Source: Sedimenticola sp.
GTDB taxonomy: Bacteria > Pseudomonadota > Gammaproteobacteria > Chromatiales > Chromatiaceae
Length of the DNA stretch: 57,879 nt
Reading direction: 5' to 3'
NCBI GenBank assembly: GCA_027008705.1
Contig: JALVEB010000214.1
Span: forward strand, 1-57,879
Shown: positions 20,080 through 33,370 of the stretch, piece by piece
Numbering within the stretch: position 1 is the first letter of the stretch
Layout of the letters: each line of letters opens with the position of its first letter
The notes under the pieces: model-generated
Told to the model about the DNA's origin: nothing
Database searches by the model: none
The model's input: the letters and a program-made list of their open reading frames with translations, nothing else
Translations under genes and position numbers: made by a program

Positions 20080-22580
20080 CCGGGGGCGCGCCACGCATCA
20101 CGCACTTCCTGGCATTGATCGCGTTGACGCTGATCGCGCTCGGGATGCTGCGCGCCGATCCCTTCTCCGGTGAAACCCTGGCGCCGTTCGATCTGCTCGT
20201 CCACCAGCCGGCGTGGCGGAACCTGGGAGTCCCGCCGCGGCTGGTGCATATCCAGCACTCGGACATCCTCGACTTCAAGTTGCCGGCCTGGCGCGAGCTG
20301 CGAGCTGAACTGCGCGCGGGTGGATCAGGCGCCTGGCTGCCGTCGATCGCGGCGGGGGCTCCCGGCAGCCACTTGCTGATCCGCTCCGCGTTGACGCCGG
20401 CATTCGCGGCCTATGCCTTTTTCGATGACGAAGGGCTCGGCCTTTACGCCGGCGCCTTGATCGATTTGCTGATCCTGAGTTATGGCGGCTATTTTCTGTT
20501 CCTGGCGTTGAGCCGCCGGCCGGCGGCGGCGCTGCTCGGCGCGGTGGTGCTGAGCTATTCCGGCTTCATCGCCGGCTGGTTTTACTGGCCGCATGTGAAT
20601 ACCGCGATCTGGCTGCCGTGGCTGCTGTATTTTGGCTTGCGCTATCTGGAGAGCGGGCGACGCTGCAATCTGCCATGGTTGGCGCTGGCCTCGACCGGGA
20701 TGATGCTCGGTGGCTTCCCGATCGTCGTTGTCTATGCCTTGCTGGCTCTCGGGCTGCTCGCGGCGTTTCGATCGGGCGCTTTGCCGCTGAGCCGGCGCGA
20801 GCGGCTGTCGCGTCTCGCCGAACTCGGCTTGTTTCTGGCGCTGTCGCTCATGATGACCTTGTTCGCCATCGTCGCTTTGTGGGAATACCTGGGGCGTATC
20901 GATCTTTCGTATCGCCATGGTGGGACTGCCTTTCGTTCCTTGAGCGATCTGCGCCTGTTCCTGCTGCCGTTCAGCGATCCGCGGCTGTATGTCGAACGCA
21001 GCGTCTATGTCGGCCTGCTGCCGATCCTGGCGTTGGGCTTCGGTCTCTATCGAATGGTGCGCCGACGCGCCGACTGGCGCATCGCTTGGGCGCTGAGCCT
21101 GATCGCGGTGTCGCTGGTTTTCGCCTTCCAGCTTCTGCCCCGCGAATGCTTGTTGCGCGTGCCGGTGCTCGGCGACAATCCGTGGTCGCGCATGGTGCTG
21201 CTGATTGATCTCGGCCTGGCGACCCTGGCCGTGGTGTTTTACCAATATCTGTGGGAATGGACGCGGCCCCGGCTGTCGCGTTGGGGCTTCTGGTCGCTGA
21301 TGGGGGGGCTGTTGCTGGCGCAGGTGGTCGACGAGGGCCGGGTGTTCATAAAACGGGTGGCGCCGGTGGATACGGCATGGATCTACCCGCTCACCGCGAC
21401 CATCTCACGCATGCGCGAGGGGATCGCACCCTTGCAGAGCGTGCTGGCCGACCAGGGCTTTCTGGTTTCCGGAACCCTCGCCGCCTATGGCCTGCCGGAG
21501 TGGTTCGCCCATGAGATGCACACGCCGGCCGAGAAGCGCGCGTTGGGGCGATGGTTGGCTCGCGGTGCCTTCGTGACGCCGACGGCGGCGCGCTTTTCCT
21601 GTGGGCAGGTTCGTTTCAGCGGGCCGGGGCTGGACTACTTCGCGGTGCGCTATGTGGCCTGTACCCTTGCGCCGCCCGTCGAGCGCCTGTTGCTGGACAC
21701 CGAGCAGGGTCCGCAAGAGGAAAGCGGTTGGAGCGCGCCGTTGGGAGGTTCCGGCGTCGTCCAGCATTTCCGTGTCGACGCGACCTTTCGTCCCGCGCGT
21801 TTTCGTCTCGCGACGGCTCCCGGCGGCGGGGATCCGATGAGCCTGAGCCTGTACCGGGAAAGCGGCGAGCGCCTGGGCCAGGCGGCCTGCCACGCGAGCG
21901 GCGGGGAGCAGGACTGCGTCTTCGCGCGGTCGATCGAGCTGACGCCCGGGGCTTACCGTCTGGTGGCGCGCTCGGCTGGGGCCGGGCCGCGCTTGGGCTA
22001 TCGTCATCTCGACGCGGCGGGTGCGCGTCTGGAGACGGGGCGCGGCGTGCTCGAGGCGATGTTGCGGATGCGGGTTTACGCGCCTCCGCCAGCGCCGAAG
22101 CCCCTGCTTACGGCGGTGGAGAAGGAACGCTTCACCGAAAGTCGGCCGGAGCCGGGGATGCGCCTGCTCGAAAACCGAAACGTCACCGGCAGCGTCTATG
22201 CCCTGGGACGAGATGGCCGGCCCGACTATTCGCTCGCGCGCCTGGTGTCGGCGCGGCCAGAACGCCTGGAGATCGAATACCTTGGCGATCGGCCGGCATG
22301 GGTGGTTGCGCCGATGCGCTGGTATCCGGGCTGGCATGCCTGGGTGGATGGCCGGTCGGCTACGCTGTCGCGGTTTCTCGGGGTGATGCCGGCGCTGCAT
22401 CTCGACGGGCCGGCGCGGGTCCGTCTGGCGTTTCGTCCGACCGGCCTCCCGGCTACCCTGATGATGAGTCTGGCGGCCTGGCTGGTTTGGGGGCTGGCGC
22501 TGTGGCGTTGGTGCCTGTCGAAGAAAAGGCCATCGGGGGCAGGTCTGTCAACACCAGGCAATGCGACAGGCCCTCGCTGA
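20076..22580 (+). CDS. YfhO-like polytopic membrane protein
   Basis: An 834-residue protein that probably starts at a GTG overlapping the speA stop (GTGA). About a dozen hydrophobic segments fill residues 1-430 (LALIALTLIALGML, LLGAVVLSYSGFIAGWFYW and others). A soluble, beta-rich region follows, and a last membrane helix near 805-825 ([13 protein letters not shown]) precedes a basic tail. This resembles YfhO/GT-C-like membrane proteins that act on cell-wall or lipid-linked glycans. The acceptor is unknown. The last 128 bp lie antisense to the pgl 3' end. Tight coupling to speA is odd, as no functional link is known. Confidence 0.7.
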   Translation: MTGGAPRITHFLALIALTLIALGMLRADPFSGETLAPFDLLVHQPAWRNLGVPPRLVHIQHSDILDFKLPAWRELRAELRAGGSGAWLPSIAAGAPGSHLLIRSALTPAFAAYAFFDDEGLGLYAGALIDLLILSYGGYFLFLALSRRPAAALLGAVVLSYSGFIAGWFYWPHVNTAIWLPWLLYFGLRYLESGRRCNLPWLALASTGMMLGGFPIVVVYALLALGLLAAFRSGALPLSRRERLSRLAELGLFLALSLMMTLFAIVALWEYLGRIDLSYRHGGTAFRSLSDLRLFLLPFSDPRLYVERSVYVGLLPILALGFGLYRMVRRRADWRIAWALSLIAVSLVFAFQLLPRECLLRVPVLGDNPWSRMVLLIDLGLATLAVVFYQYLWEWTRPRLSRWGFWSLMGGLLLAQVVDEGRVFIKRVAPVDTAWIYPLTATISRMREGIAPLQSVLADQGFLVSGTLAAYGLPEWFAHEMHTPAEKRALGRWLARGAFVTPTAARFSCGQVRFSGPGLDYFAVRYVACTLAPPVERLLLDTEQGPQEESGWSAPLGGSGVVQHFRVDATFRPARFRLATAPGGGDPMSLSLYRESGERLGQAACHASGGEQDCVFARSIELTPGAYRLVARSAGAGPRLGYRHLDAAGARLETGRGVLEAMLRMRVYAPPPAPKPLLTAVEKERFTESRPEPGMRLLENRNVTGSVYALGRDGRPDYSLARLVSARPERLEIEYLGDRPAWVVAPMRWYPGWHAWVDGRSATLSRFLGVMPALHLDGPARVRLAFRPTGLPATLMMSLAAWLVWGLALWRWCLSKKRPSGAGLSTPGNATGPR

Positions 22581-23189
22581 CGCGCTGGATCGGCAGGGTT
22601 TCTCCAGCGCGCCAGCGCGCCAATGCGGCGGCTTTGGAGTCGCCGGTGGCGATCACCAGCATGCGCGCGCAGGCGCGCAGCGCCCGTGGCGCCAGACTGA
22701 CGCGCTCGGGAGGCGGTTTCGGCGCGCCGTGCACCGGGACGACGAGCGCATCTTCGTCGGGCCAGGGCAGGCCGGGGAAGAGGCTGGCGGTGTGGCCGTC
22801 TTCGCCGATTCCGAGCAGCACCAGGTCGAACGGCAGTCGCGGCGCGATCATCCCGGCATAGCTTGCGGCGGCGGGTTCCGCGCCGAGTTCGGCCGGGATC
22901 GGATGATGCGCGCCGGCGCGCGCGGCCAGCCCGCTGTCCTCGACCATCCGGCTGTTGCGCTCGGGATGGTCCGTCGGCAGGCAGCGTTCGTCGCCGTAGT
23001 AAAGCGCCCAGCGCGACAGCCCGGACGCCCGGGCGGCCAGTTCGCGATAGATCGCGCGCGGCGTGGTGCCGCCGGCGAGGACGATGCGGAAACGCCCGCG
23101 CGCGGTGATCGCCTGGTCGGCGGATTGCAGGATTTCGGCGACGGCGGTTTCGCGTACCGCGTCGGCATCGGGAAGATGGCGCCAGCTGC

Positions 23190-23193
<4 letters not shown>
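22453..23193 (-). CDS. pgl: 6-phosphogluconolactonase
   Basis: A 246-residue protein starting [20 protein letters not shown], with the NagB-fold motifs [34 protein letters not shown] and [16 protein letters not shown]. It hydrolyses 6-phosphogluconolactone to 6-phosphogluconate after Zwf. It is third in the aldolase-zwf-pgl operon, and its ATG overlaps the zwf stop (ATGA). The final 40 or so residues (Pro/Ala/Ser-rich, ending [11 protein letters not shown]) look like a non-conserved tail produced by reading into the antisense of the facing membrane-protein gene. Confidence 0.92.
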
Positions 23194-24667
<1,474 letters not shown>

Positions 24668-24668
<1 letters not shown>

Positions 24669-25870
24669 CACGAGGCTTCTCCATCGGGCCGCTCGCCGGC
24701 GCCGAGTTCGAGGTAATCGATGCTGACGCGGTCAGCGGCGAGCGGGCGGAAGCGGTGGTCGGCGAAGGCGACATGATCGGGATGCTCGCGATAGCTGTCG
24801 ATCACCGCCGGATGGCAGAAGCGGATCAGCCAGCTGTAGCGGTAGGCGGCGTCCTCGCGCACCGCCTCTCCGGTGAAGACCTCGAGCACCCCGGGGATGC
24901 GTGACAGCCGCTCGCGGCCGTCTTCGATCATCGCGTGGGTCTCGGCGTGGTCGGCGCCGGCCACGTTGTAGACGATCAGGTGTTCCACCGCGCGCCAGGC
25001 CGACGCCTCGGCCAGGACCTCGTCGGCGCGACCTGCCGCGCCCCACTGGCGGATGCGACGTTCGGTTTCGGCGCCGACGGCCTCGCGCACGCCGCGCGTC
25101 AGGCCGGTATAGCCGCCGGTGTCGGCCATCCGTTCCCGAATGCTCTCGGCGGCCGCGTCGGAGAGTGCGGTATAGTAGTTGATCTTGGCGACGCCATGGG
25201 CGATGAGGCGGGAGAACTGCTCGTCCGACAGGCCGGTGCCGCCATGGATCACCAACGGGATGCCGAGAGCCTCGTCGATCTCGCGCAGGCGCTCGAAATC
25301 CAGGCGTGGCTCGCCGCGCATGCGCCCATGCACGGTGCCGATTGAAACGGCGAGAAAATCCACCCCGGTGCGCTCGACATAGGCGCGGGCTTCCGCAACC
25401 GTGGTGTAGGCCACCTCGCCGGGATGGCGTTCGGCGTCCTCGCCCTCTACCCCGGGGACATAGCCGAGTTCCCCCTCGACCGGCACGCCGCAGCCATGCG
25501 CCATGGCGACGATCTCGCGCGTGCGCGCGATGTTCTCTTCCAGTGGCTCGTGCGAGGCGTCGACCATCACCCCGTTGCAGCCCAGATTGATCGCGCGTTC
25601 CGCCGATGCCAGGTCGGCGCCGTGGTCGAGGTGGATCGCCACCGGTACCCGCGCGCGCCGGGCCGCGGCGACCACCGCCGGCATCAACAGTTCGAAATCG
25701 AAGAATTCGAAATGGGACTCGGCCAGGCTCAGGATGACCGGCGCGCGCGCTCGTTCGGCGGCATCGACGATGGCCTGGAGAAAATCGACGCTGACGAGAT
25801 CGAAGGCGCCGACCGCATAAGCATTGCGGTAGGCATGCGCGAGCAGGTCGTGCATATGGACCAGGGGCAT
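24668..25870 (-). CDS. Class II aldolase fused to a C-terminal Dabb domain
   Basis: A 400-residue protein. Residues 1-285 are a zinc-dependent class II aldolase of the Fba/GatY/KbaY type: HLDHG (His80, Asp82, His83), EGELGYVPG (Glu near 133), SIGTVHGRM (His181) and VIHGGTGL (His209) supply the usual metal and phosphate sites. Residues about 295-390 ([20 protein letters not shown], with [11 protein letters not shown] and [10 protein letters not shown] later) look like a Dabb alpha/beta-barrel domain. I do not recall this fusion as common. It is first in an operon with zwf and pgl, pointing to a sugar-phosphate substrate, possibly fructose-1,6-bisphosphate. The exact substrate is not established. 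Confidence 0.85.
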
Positions 25871-26055
25871 GGAAGAGACTCCGTACTATTGAAATGAAGC
25901 GGCACGATTCTACCGCAGCGGACGGCCGAAAAACGCGGTTTCTCGCGCGCCTTTCCCGGGCCCGTCCGCCGCGGTGTCGGTCCGCCGCCACATGGCGCTT
26001 CGAACAGGCTGTGTTAGACTTTGTTTTATCGTAACCTCGACTACACTTGACTGGC

Positions 26056-26376
26056 ATGAGCGACAAGAAAGACAGCCGACAGGATGGCGATATCTCGGTA
26101 CAGGAAGCGCGTCCCAAGCTGAAAAGGCCGCCGCTGTACAAGGTATTGCTGTTGAACGATGACTACACGCCAATGGAATTCGTCGTCGAGATCCTCCGTC
26201 GTTTCTTCGGCATGGACGAGGAGAAGGCCACGCGCATCATGTTGCATGTGCATACCCGCGGCATGGGCGTGTGCGGCGTGTTTCCGCGTGATATCGCCGA
26301 GACCAAGGTGACCCAGGTCAATGAATACGCACGCGAGAATCAGCACCCGCTGCTGTGTACGATGGAGGTCGCCTGA
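26056..26376 (+). CDS. clpS: ClpS adaptor for ClpAP protease
   Basis: A 106-residue N-degron adaptor. The core [20 protein letters not shown], with [19 protein letters not shown] next and [20 protein letters not shown] after it, is the ClpS signature, including the [10 protein letters not shown] pocket that binds N-terminal Leu/Phe/Tyr/Trp. The N-terminal 35 residues form the flexible arm that threads into ClpA. ATG at 26056 is preferred over a TTG three codons upstream. The partner ClpA lies 157 bp downstream. Confidence 0.96.
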   Translation: MSDKKDSRQDGDISVQEARPKLKRPPLYKVLLLNDDYTPMEFVVEILRRFFGMDEEKATRIMLHVHTRGMGVCGVFPRDIAETKVTQVNEYARENQHPLLCTMEVA

Positions 26377-26459
26377 GCGCGGCGGAGGATTTCCCCAAGG
26401 AAGCGGGTTTCTGGCCGATGCAGTAATCGACGGCCTTGTGTGGTCAGACTGGAAGGGGT

Positions 26460-26485
26460 GGGTTCAGAGGCTTCTCTCTGACCCC
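26460..26485 (+). other. Hairpin in the clpS-clpA spacer
   Basis: GGGTTCAGAG pairs with CTCTGACCCC (nine Watson-Crick pairs and one G-T) around a 6-base loop. There is no T-run after it. It might slow or partly terminate transcription between clpS and clpA, or protect transcript ends. Any role is inference. Confidence 0.4.
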
Positions 26486-26533
26486 GCATCCGCCACGACA
26501 GCCGCTGTATATGAGTAAGAGAGGTAGAGGCGC

Positions 26534-28819
<2,286 letters not shown>

Positions 28820-28890
28820 GGGCGGGCGGCAGGAATCCCGCCTGCCGGATCGCGCCGGCGGTCGGAGAGAAAAGGGTGGGCGCTGTTTCC

Positions 28891-29109
28891 TCAACGCGCG
28901 CGGTAGGTGATGCGGCCCTTGCTCAGATCATAGGGCGTCAACTGCACGGTGACCTTGTCTCCGGTCAGGATGCGGATGTAGTGTTTGCGCATCTTGCCCG
29001 AGATATGCGCCGTGACCACATGCCCATTCTCCAGCTCCACGCGGAAGGTGGTATTCGGCAGCGTATCGATCACGGTGCCTTCCATTTCGATAAAATCTTC
29101 TTTTGCCAT
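28891..29109 (-). CDS. infA: Translation initiation factor IF-1
   Basis: A 72-residue S1/OB-fold protein starting [20 protein letters not shown] and ending KGRITYRAR, essentially the textbook IF-1. It binds the 30S A site during initiation. It is convergent with clpA, an arrangement conserved in many Gammaproteobacteria. Length is exactly that of E. coli IF-1. Confidence 0.97.
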   Translation of the reverse strand: MAKEDFIEMEGTVIDTLPNTTFRVELENGHVVTAHISGKMRKHYIRILTGDKVTVQLTPYDLSKGRITYRAR

Positions 29110-29262
29110 CTCTCGTCGGTTTCTTTGAGTTGAGTAACACGCTAAAGCGCGCGGAGTATAGCATATCGGCCCACGGCCGAGCCCGGAATTGTTACCCGGC
29201 CAGCGCATGCGAGCTGTTTTTTTACCCGCATAAAAAACGCTGAACCCCTGGGGTTGGCGGCT

Positions 29263-29277
29263 GTGCTACTGTAGCAC
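29263..29277. promoter_or_regulatory. Perfect 15-bp palindrome upstream of sat
   Basis: GTGCTACTGTAGCAC is a 7-1-7 perfect inverted repeat 73 bp before the sat ATG, in the 240-bp gap between infA and sat. It could be a transcription-factor operator or part of the sat leader. I do not recognise the regulator. Confidence 0.4.
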
Positions 29278-29349
29278 GGATTTGTTCCGCGGTGACGGTC
29301 TGTCCGCTTCCGCGCGCCCTTCCAAATATCTCGAAAGGAGAGTAGTCGA

Positions 29350-30540
29350 ATGATTAATCCGGTTGGTTCCGACGAGCTCAAGCCGCTGTTCGTTTACGAC
29401 GTCAATCAGCACGAGGCCTTGATGAAGGAGGCCGAGAACCTGCCTTCGCTGCTGTTGACCTCGCAGGCGGCGGCCAACGCGGTGATGCTGGGCTCGGGGT
29501 ACTTCAGCCCGTTGCCGGGCTATATGAACGTTGCCGATTCGCTTGGCGCGGCCGAGAAGATGGTACTGACCGATGGCTCCTTCTTCCCGGTGCCGGTCAT
29601 GAACCTGACCGAGAGCGTCGATGGCATCGAGGGCGCGAAGCGCATCGCGCTGCGCGACCCCAACGTAGAGGGCCATCCGGTGCTCGCGATCATGGATGTC
29701 GAGAACATTGAAGAGGTCAGCGACGAACAGATGGCGCTGATGACCGAAAAGGTCTATCGCACCACCGACCCGGAGCATCCGGGCGTGGCGGCGTTCAACA
29801 GCCAGGGTCGTTTCGCGCTCTCCGGCCCGATCCAGGTACTGAATTTTTCGTATTTTATCACCGATTTCCCGGATACCTTCCGCACCGCGGTCGAGATCCG
29901 CAACGAGATCAAGGAGCGCGGCTGGAACAAGGTCGTGGCCTTCCAGACCCGCAACCCGATGCACTTGGCGCATGAGGAGCTGTGCCATATGGCGATGGAT
30001 CGCACCGGCGCCGACGGCCTGGTGATCCACATGCTGCTCGGCAAGCTGAAGCCGGGCGATATCCCCGCGCCGGTGCGTGACGCGGCGATCCGCAAGATGG
30101 TCGAGCTGTATTTCCCGCCGAACAGCGTGATGGTCACCGGCTATGGTTACGACATGCTCTACGCCGGTCCGCGCGAGGCGGTGCTGCATGCCTACTTCCG
30201 CCAGAACATGGGCGCGACCCACTTCATCATCGGACGCGACCATGCCGGTGTCGGCGATTACTATGGCGCCTTCGACGCGCAGACCATCTTCAAGGAGGAG
30301 GTGCCGGCCGGCGCCTTGCAGATCGAGATCTTCGAGGCCGATCACACCGCCTATTCGAAGAAGCTGAACAAGGTCGTGATGATGCGCGAAGCGCCGGACC
30401 ACAGCAAGGAAGACTTCGTGCTGCTGTCGGGCACCAAGGTGCGCGAGATGCTCGGCCAGGGCATCGCGCCGCCGCCGGAGTTCTCGCGTCCCGAGGTGGC
30501 GAAGATCCTGATGGACTACTATCAGTCGATCAACAAGTAA
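29350..30540 (+). CDS. sat: Sulfate adenylyltransferase (ATP sulfurylase), homo-oligomeric Sat
   Basis: A 396-residue enzyme starting MINPVGSDELKPLFVYD. It carries the substrate motif FQTRNPMHLAHEELC and the second motif IIGRDHAGVGDYYG. This single-polypeptide Sat is unlike CysDN and is typical of dissimilatory sulfur metabolism. In purple and colourless sulfur oxidisers it runs in reverse, making ATP and sulfate from APS and pyrophosphate. The direction here is inferred from the family and from the likely lineage; no aprAB or dsr genes lie in the window. A strong RBS (AAGGAGAG) precedes the ATG, and a clear terminator follows. Confidence 0.94.
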   Translation: MINPVGSDELKPLFVYDVNQHEALMKEAENLPSLLLTSQAAANAVMLGSGYFSPLPGYMNVADSLGAAEKMVLTDGSFFPVPVMNLTESVDGIEGAKRIALRDPNVEGHPVLAIMDVENIEEVSDEQMALMTEKVYRTTDPEHPGVAAFNSQGRFALSGPIQVLNFSYFITDFPDTFRTAVEIRNEIKERGWNKVVAFQTRNPMHLAHEELCHMAMDRTGADGLVIHMLLGKLKPGDIPAPVRDAAIRKMVELYFPPNSVMVTGYGYDMLYAGPREAVLHAYFRQNMGATHFIIGRDHAGVGDYYGAFDAQTIFKEEVPAGALQIEIFEADHTAYSKKLNKVVMMREAPDHSKEDFVLLSGTKVREMLGQGIAPPPEFSRPEVAKILMDYYQSINK

Positions 30541-30570
30541 GCCCTGGGAATCGTCTTTCAAGACGCAATA

Positions 30571-30596
30571 AGCCCCCGCTGGTCGGGGGCTTTTTC
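30571..30596 (+). terminator. Rho-independent terminator of sat
   Basis: AGCCCCCG-CTGGT-CGGGGGCT-like stem followed by TTTTTC. It lies 30 bp after the sat stop and also faces the convergent metE 3' end. Confidence 0.85.
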
Positions 30597-30625
30597 GTAT
30601 CGCCTCCGCGCGTTGCTGGATCGCG

Positions 30626-32935
30626 CTATCGGGCAGGCCGGGCCCGTGCCTTGCGTTCCGCCGGATAGCGTTCCCGCAGTCGCCGCGCCGCCTCCATCAG
30701 GTTGCGTAACGCGGGTTCCACCTCGTCCCAACCACGCGTCTTGAGTCCGCAATCCGGGTTCACCCACAAGCGTTCGGCGGGGATCCGGCGAAGCGCCTGT
30801 TCGAGCAGTTCGAGGATGGCGTCGCTGGAAGGGATGTTCGGTGAATGGATATCATAGACGCCGGGGCCGATCTCGGCCGGGTAGTCGAAATCGACAAAGG
30901 CGTCGAGCAGTTCCATGCGCGAACGCGAGGTTTCGATGGTGATGACATCGGCGTCCATCGCGGCGATGGCCTCGATGATGTCATTGAATTCCGAGTAGCA
31001 CATGTGGGTGTGGATCTGAGTGGCGTCGGCGACGCCGCCGGCGGTCAGGCGGAAGCTGCCGATGGCCCACTCCAGGTAGGCGGGCCAGTCGCCGCGTCGT
31101 AACGGCAGGCCTTCGCGCAGCGCGGCTTCGTCGATCTGGATGACGCGGATGCCGGCGGCTTCGAGATCGCGGACCTCGTCGCGCAGCGCCAGCGCAAGCT
31201 GGCGACAGCTGTCGGCGCGCGGCTGGTCGTCACGCACGAAGGACCAGTTCAGCAAGGTCACCGGGCCGGTCAGCATCCCTTTCATCGGCTTCTCGGTGAG
31301 CGCTTGCGCATGACGGATCCATTCGACGGTCATTGCGCGCGGGCGGCTGACGTCGCCGAACAGAATCGGTGGTTTGACGCAGCGCGTGCCATAGGATTGC
31401 ACCCAGCCGTAACGGGTGAAGGCGAAGCCGTCGAGCTGTTCGCCAAAATACTCCACCATGTCGTTTCGCTCCGGCTCGCCATGCACCAGGACGTCGAAAC
31501 CCAACTGCTCCTGGAAGCGCACGACCCGGGCGATCTCGGCGCGCATCTGCTGCCGGTAATCGGCTTCGTCGAGCGTGCCATGGCGGTATTCGGCGCGCGC
31601 GCGGCGGATCTCGGGGGTTTGCGGAAAGGATCCGATGGTGGTGGTCGGGAAGCGCGGCAGCGCCACCTGCCGCGCGCGCCGGACGGCATAGGGGTTTGTG
31701 CGTTCGGCCATCTCCGGGGTCACGGCCTCGAGGCGCGCGCGCACCGCGGGGTTGTGGATGCGGCGCGAGGCGTTCCGGCTGGCGTGGGCCGCGCGCGAGG
31801 CGGCGAACAGCGCATCGCGACGTTCCGGCGGGCCGTCCAGGGCTTCGCGCAGGCGCGAAAGTTCGTCCAGCTTCTGGACGGCGAAGGCCAGCCAGGAACG
31901 CAGTTCTTCGTCCAGCTCGGACTCGCTGTCGAGATCCACCGGCACATGCAGCAGCGAGCACGAGGGCGCCAGCCACAGCCGTTCACCGAGGCGTTCCCGC
32001 GCGCCATCCAGGCGTTGGACGAGGCGGTCGAGGTCGGCGCGCCATACGTTACGGCCGTCGATGACGCCCAGCGACAGGATGCGGTAGGCGGGCAGGTGGT
32101 CGAGCAGCATCGGCAGCTCGTCGGCGGCGCGCGTGATGTCGACATGGAGCGCCTCGATCGGCAGTTGGGTGGCCAGGCGCAGATTGTCCCGTAGCGGCCC
32201 GAAGTAGGTCGTCAGCAGGATCTTGAGCGGCGTGGAATGGAGCCGCGCATAGGCGCTTTCGAAGGCTTGACGCCATTGGGGCGGCAGATCCAAGGCCAGC
32301 GCCGGTTCATCGAGCTGGACCCATTCCACGCCTTGCCCGGCAAGCCGTTGCAGGATCTCGTGGTAGGTCTCGATGAGACGGTCCAGCAGGCTCAGACGAT
32401 CGAAATCGGCGCCTTCGGGTTTGCTCAACCATAGCCAGGTGACCGGACCGGGCAGCATGGGTTTGAGCCGTTGGTGGCCGTATTCGCGCGCTTCGCGCAG
32501 TTCGTCGAAGAGTTTTTCGCTGGCGATGTGGAAATCTTGCCCGGGGCGAAGCTCGGGCACAATGAAGTGATAGTTGGTATCGAACCACTTGGTCATCTCG
32601 CCGGCGGCCACGTCGTTTCCTTCCGCGTCGCGTCCGCGGGCGATGCGGAACGCGGCCTCGGCGGGATCCAGCTTCGAGAGATCGCCGAAGCGTTCGGGCG
32701 TGGCGCCGAGCAGCAGGCTGTGATCGAGCAGGGTGTCGTAGAACGAGAAGTCGTTTACCGGCAACAGATCGAGGCCGGCATCGGCCTGTTGTTTCCAGTG
32801 GCGTTGGCGCAGTTCAGCGCCGGTTCGATGCAATTTATCGAGCGAGATGTCGCCGCGCCAGTAGCGCTCGATCGCGAATTTCAGCTCGCGTTTCGCGCCG
32901 ATGCGGGGAAAGCCCAGGTTGTGCAGTAGAGGCAT
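30626..32935 (-). CDS. metE: Cobalamin-independent methionine synthase
   Basis: A 769-residue enzyme starting [20 protein letters not shown]. It has the two-barrel MetE layout; the zinc site is visible as [11 protein letters not shown] (His and Cys) and [12 protein letters not shown] (Cys) in the C-terminal half. [19 protein letters not shown] marks the start of the catalytic barrel. It transfers methyl from 5-methyltetrahydrofolate-triglutamate to homocysteine. A 21-bp palindrome lies upstream at 33001-33021. No metR is visible nearby. Confidence 0.96.
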   Translation of the reverse strand: MPLLHNLGFPRIGAKRELKFAIERYWRGDISLDKLHRTGAELRQRHWKQQADAGLDLLPVNDFSFYDTLLDHSLLLGATPERFGDLSKLDPAEAAFRIARGRDAEGNDVAAGEMTKWFDTNYHFIVPELRPGQDFHIASEKLFDELREAREYGHQRLKPMLPGPVTWLWLSKPEGADFDRLSLLDRLIETYHEILQRLAGQGVEWVQLDEPALALDLPPQWRQAFESAYARLHSTPLKILLTTYFGPLRDNLRLATQLPIEALHVDITRAADELPMLLDHLPAYRILSLGVIDGRNVWRADLDRLVQRLDGARERLGERLWLAPSCSLLHVPVDLDSESELDEELRSWLAFAVQKLDELSRLREALDGPPERRDALFAASRAAHASRNASRRIHNPAVRARLEAVTPEMAERTNPYAVRRARQVALPRFPTTTIGSFPQTPEIRRARAEYRHGTLDEADYRQQMRAEIARVVRFQEQLGFDVLVHGEPERNDMVEYFGEQLDGFAFTRYGWVQSYGTRCVKPPILFGDVSRPRAMTVEWIRHAQALTEKPMKGMLTGPVTLLNWSFVRDDQPRADSCRQLALALRDEVRDLEAAGIRVIQIDEAALREGLPLRRGDWPAYLEWAIGSFRLTAGGVADATQIHTHMCYSEFNDIIEAIAAMDADVITIETSRSRMELLDAFVDFDYPAEIGPGVYDIHSPNIPSSDAILELLEQALRRIPAERLWVNPDCGLKTRGWDEVEPALRNLMEAARRLRERYPAERKARARPAR

Positions 32936-33000
32936 GTTTCGTTCGTCCCTTGGTCAGAATGGAGGCGCGCATTCTGCCGCCGAACGAACATCAGTACAAT

Positions 33001-33021
33001 TGATGAATTATCAATTCATCA
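33001..33021. promoter_or_regulatory. Perfect 21-bp palindrome, candidate metE operator
   Basis: TGATGAATT-ATC-AATTCATCA is a perfect 9-3-9 inverted repeat, 66 bp upstream of the metE ATG. It contains TGAA...TTCA half-sites like those of MetR, but their spacing (7) is longer than the usual 5, so the regulator is uncertain. It is AT-rich against a GC-rich background, which makes chance less likely. Confidence 0.55.
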
Positions 33022-33050
33022 TGAGTGAAAGTAATGCATAGGCGGTCAGT

Positions 33051-33368
33051 TCAGGTGATGAAGGTCAGCCAGCCGCTTAGAGCGCGACGAAAATCCGCCA
33101 ACGGAATCTCCACCCCCCGATCGTCTCCGCCGTGGCTTTCGACCAGTGTGGCGCCGCTTTCACGCAACGTCAGTTCATGGGCGTTGCCGGTGAATTCATA
33201 GCGCCCGAGGGCGCCGCGCGCGACCTCGTCGGCCATCTCCAGCAGTTCACGGGCGATGATCGCATCGTCCTGGATGTCGCTTTGCAGGAAATCGGCCAGC
33301 ACGCGCTGTTTGCCTTCGCCCGTGGCGATCGGCGCGCCGTCTTTGTCGCGTGAAAACTGCATCGTCAT
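33051..33368 (-). CDS. Small acidic protein, candidate immunity partner of the EndoU protein (YacL/UPF0231-like)
   Basis: A 105-residue protein with no signal peptide or membrane helix. The opening MQFSRDKDGAP, the middle DEVARGALGRYEFTGNAHEL and the ending LADFRRALSGWLTFIT align in pattern with YacL/UPF0231 proteins, judged by eye only. It is acidic overall, while the gene just upstream encodes a very basic secreted nuclease. The two are separated by 2 bp and share a likely RBS (AGGAAC) inside the upstream gene. A cytosolic immunity or chaperone role is my inference. The start could also be the second Met at 33362. Confidence 0.6.
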   Translation of the reverse strand: MTMQFSRDKDGAPIATGEGKQRVLADFLQSDIQDDAIIARELLEMADEVARGALGRYEFTGNAHELTLRESGATLVESHGGDDRGVEIPLADFRRALSGWLTFIT

Positions 33369-33370
33369 GT

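Noticed and set aside
25340-25352. ATTGAAAC in the aldolase gene, like the end of a CRISPR repeat
   Set aside because: Lies within conserved coding sequence with no adjoining hairpin.
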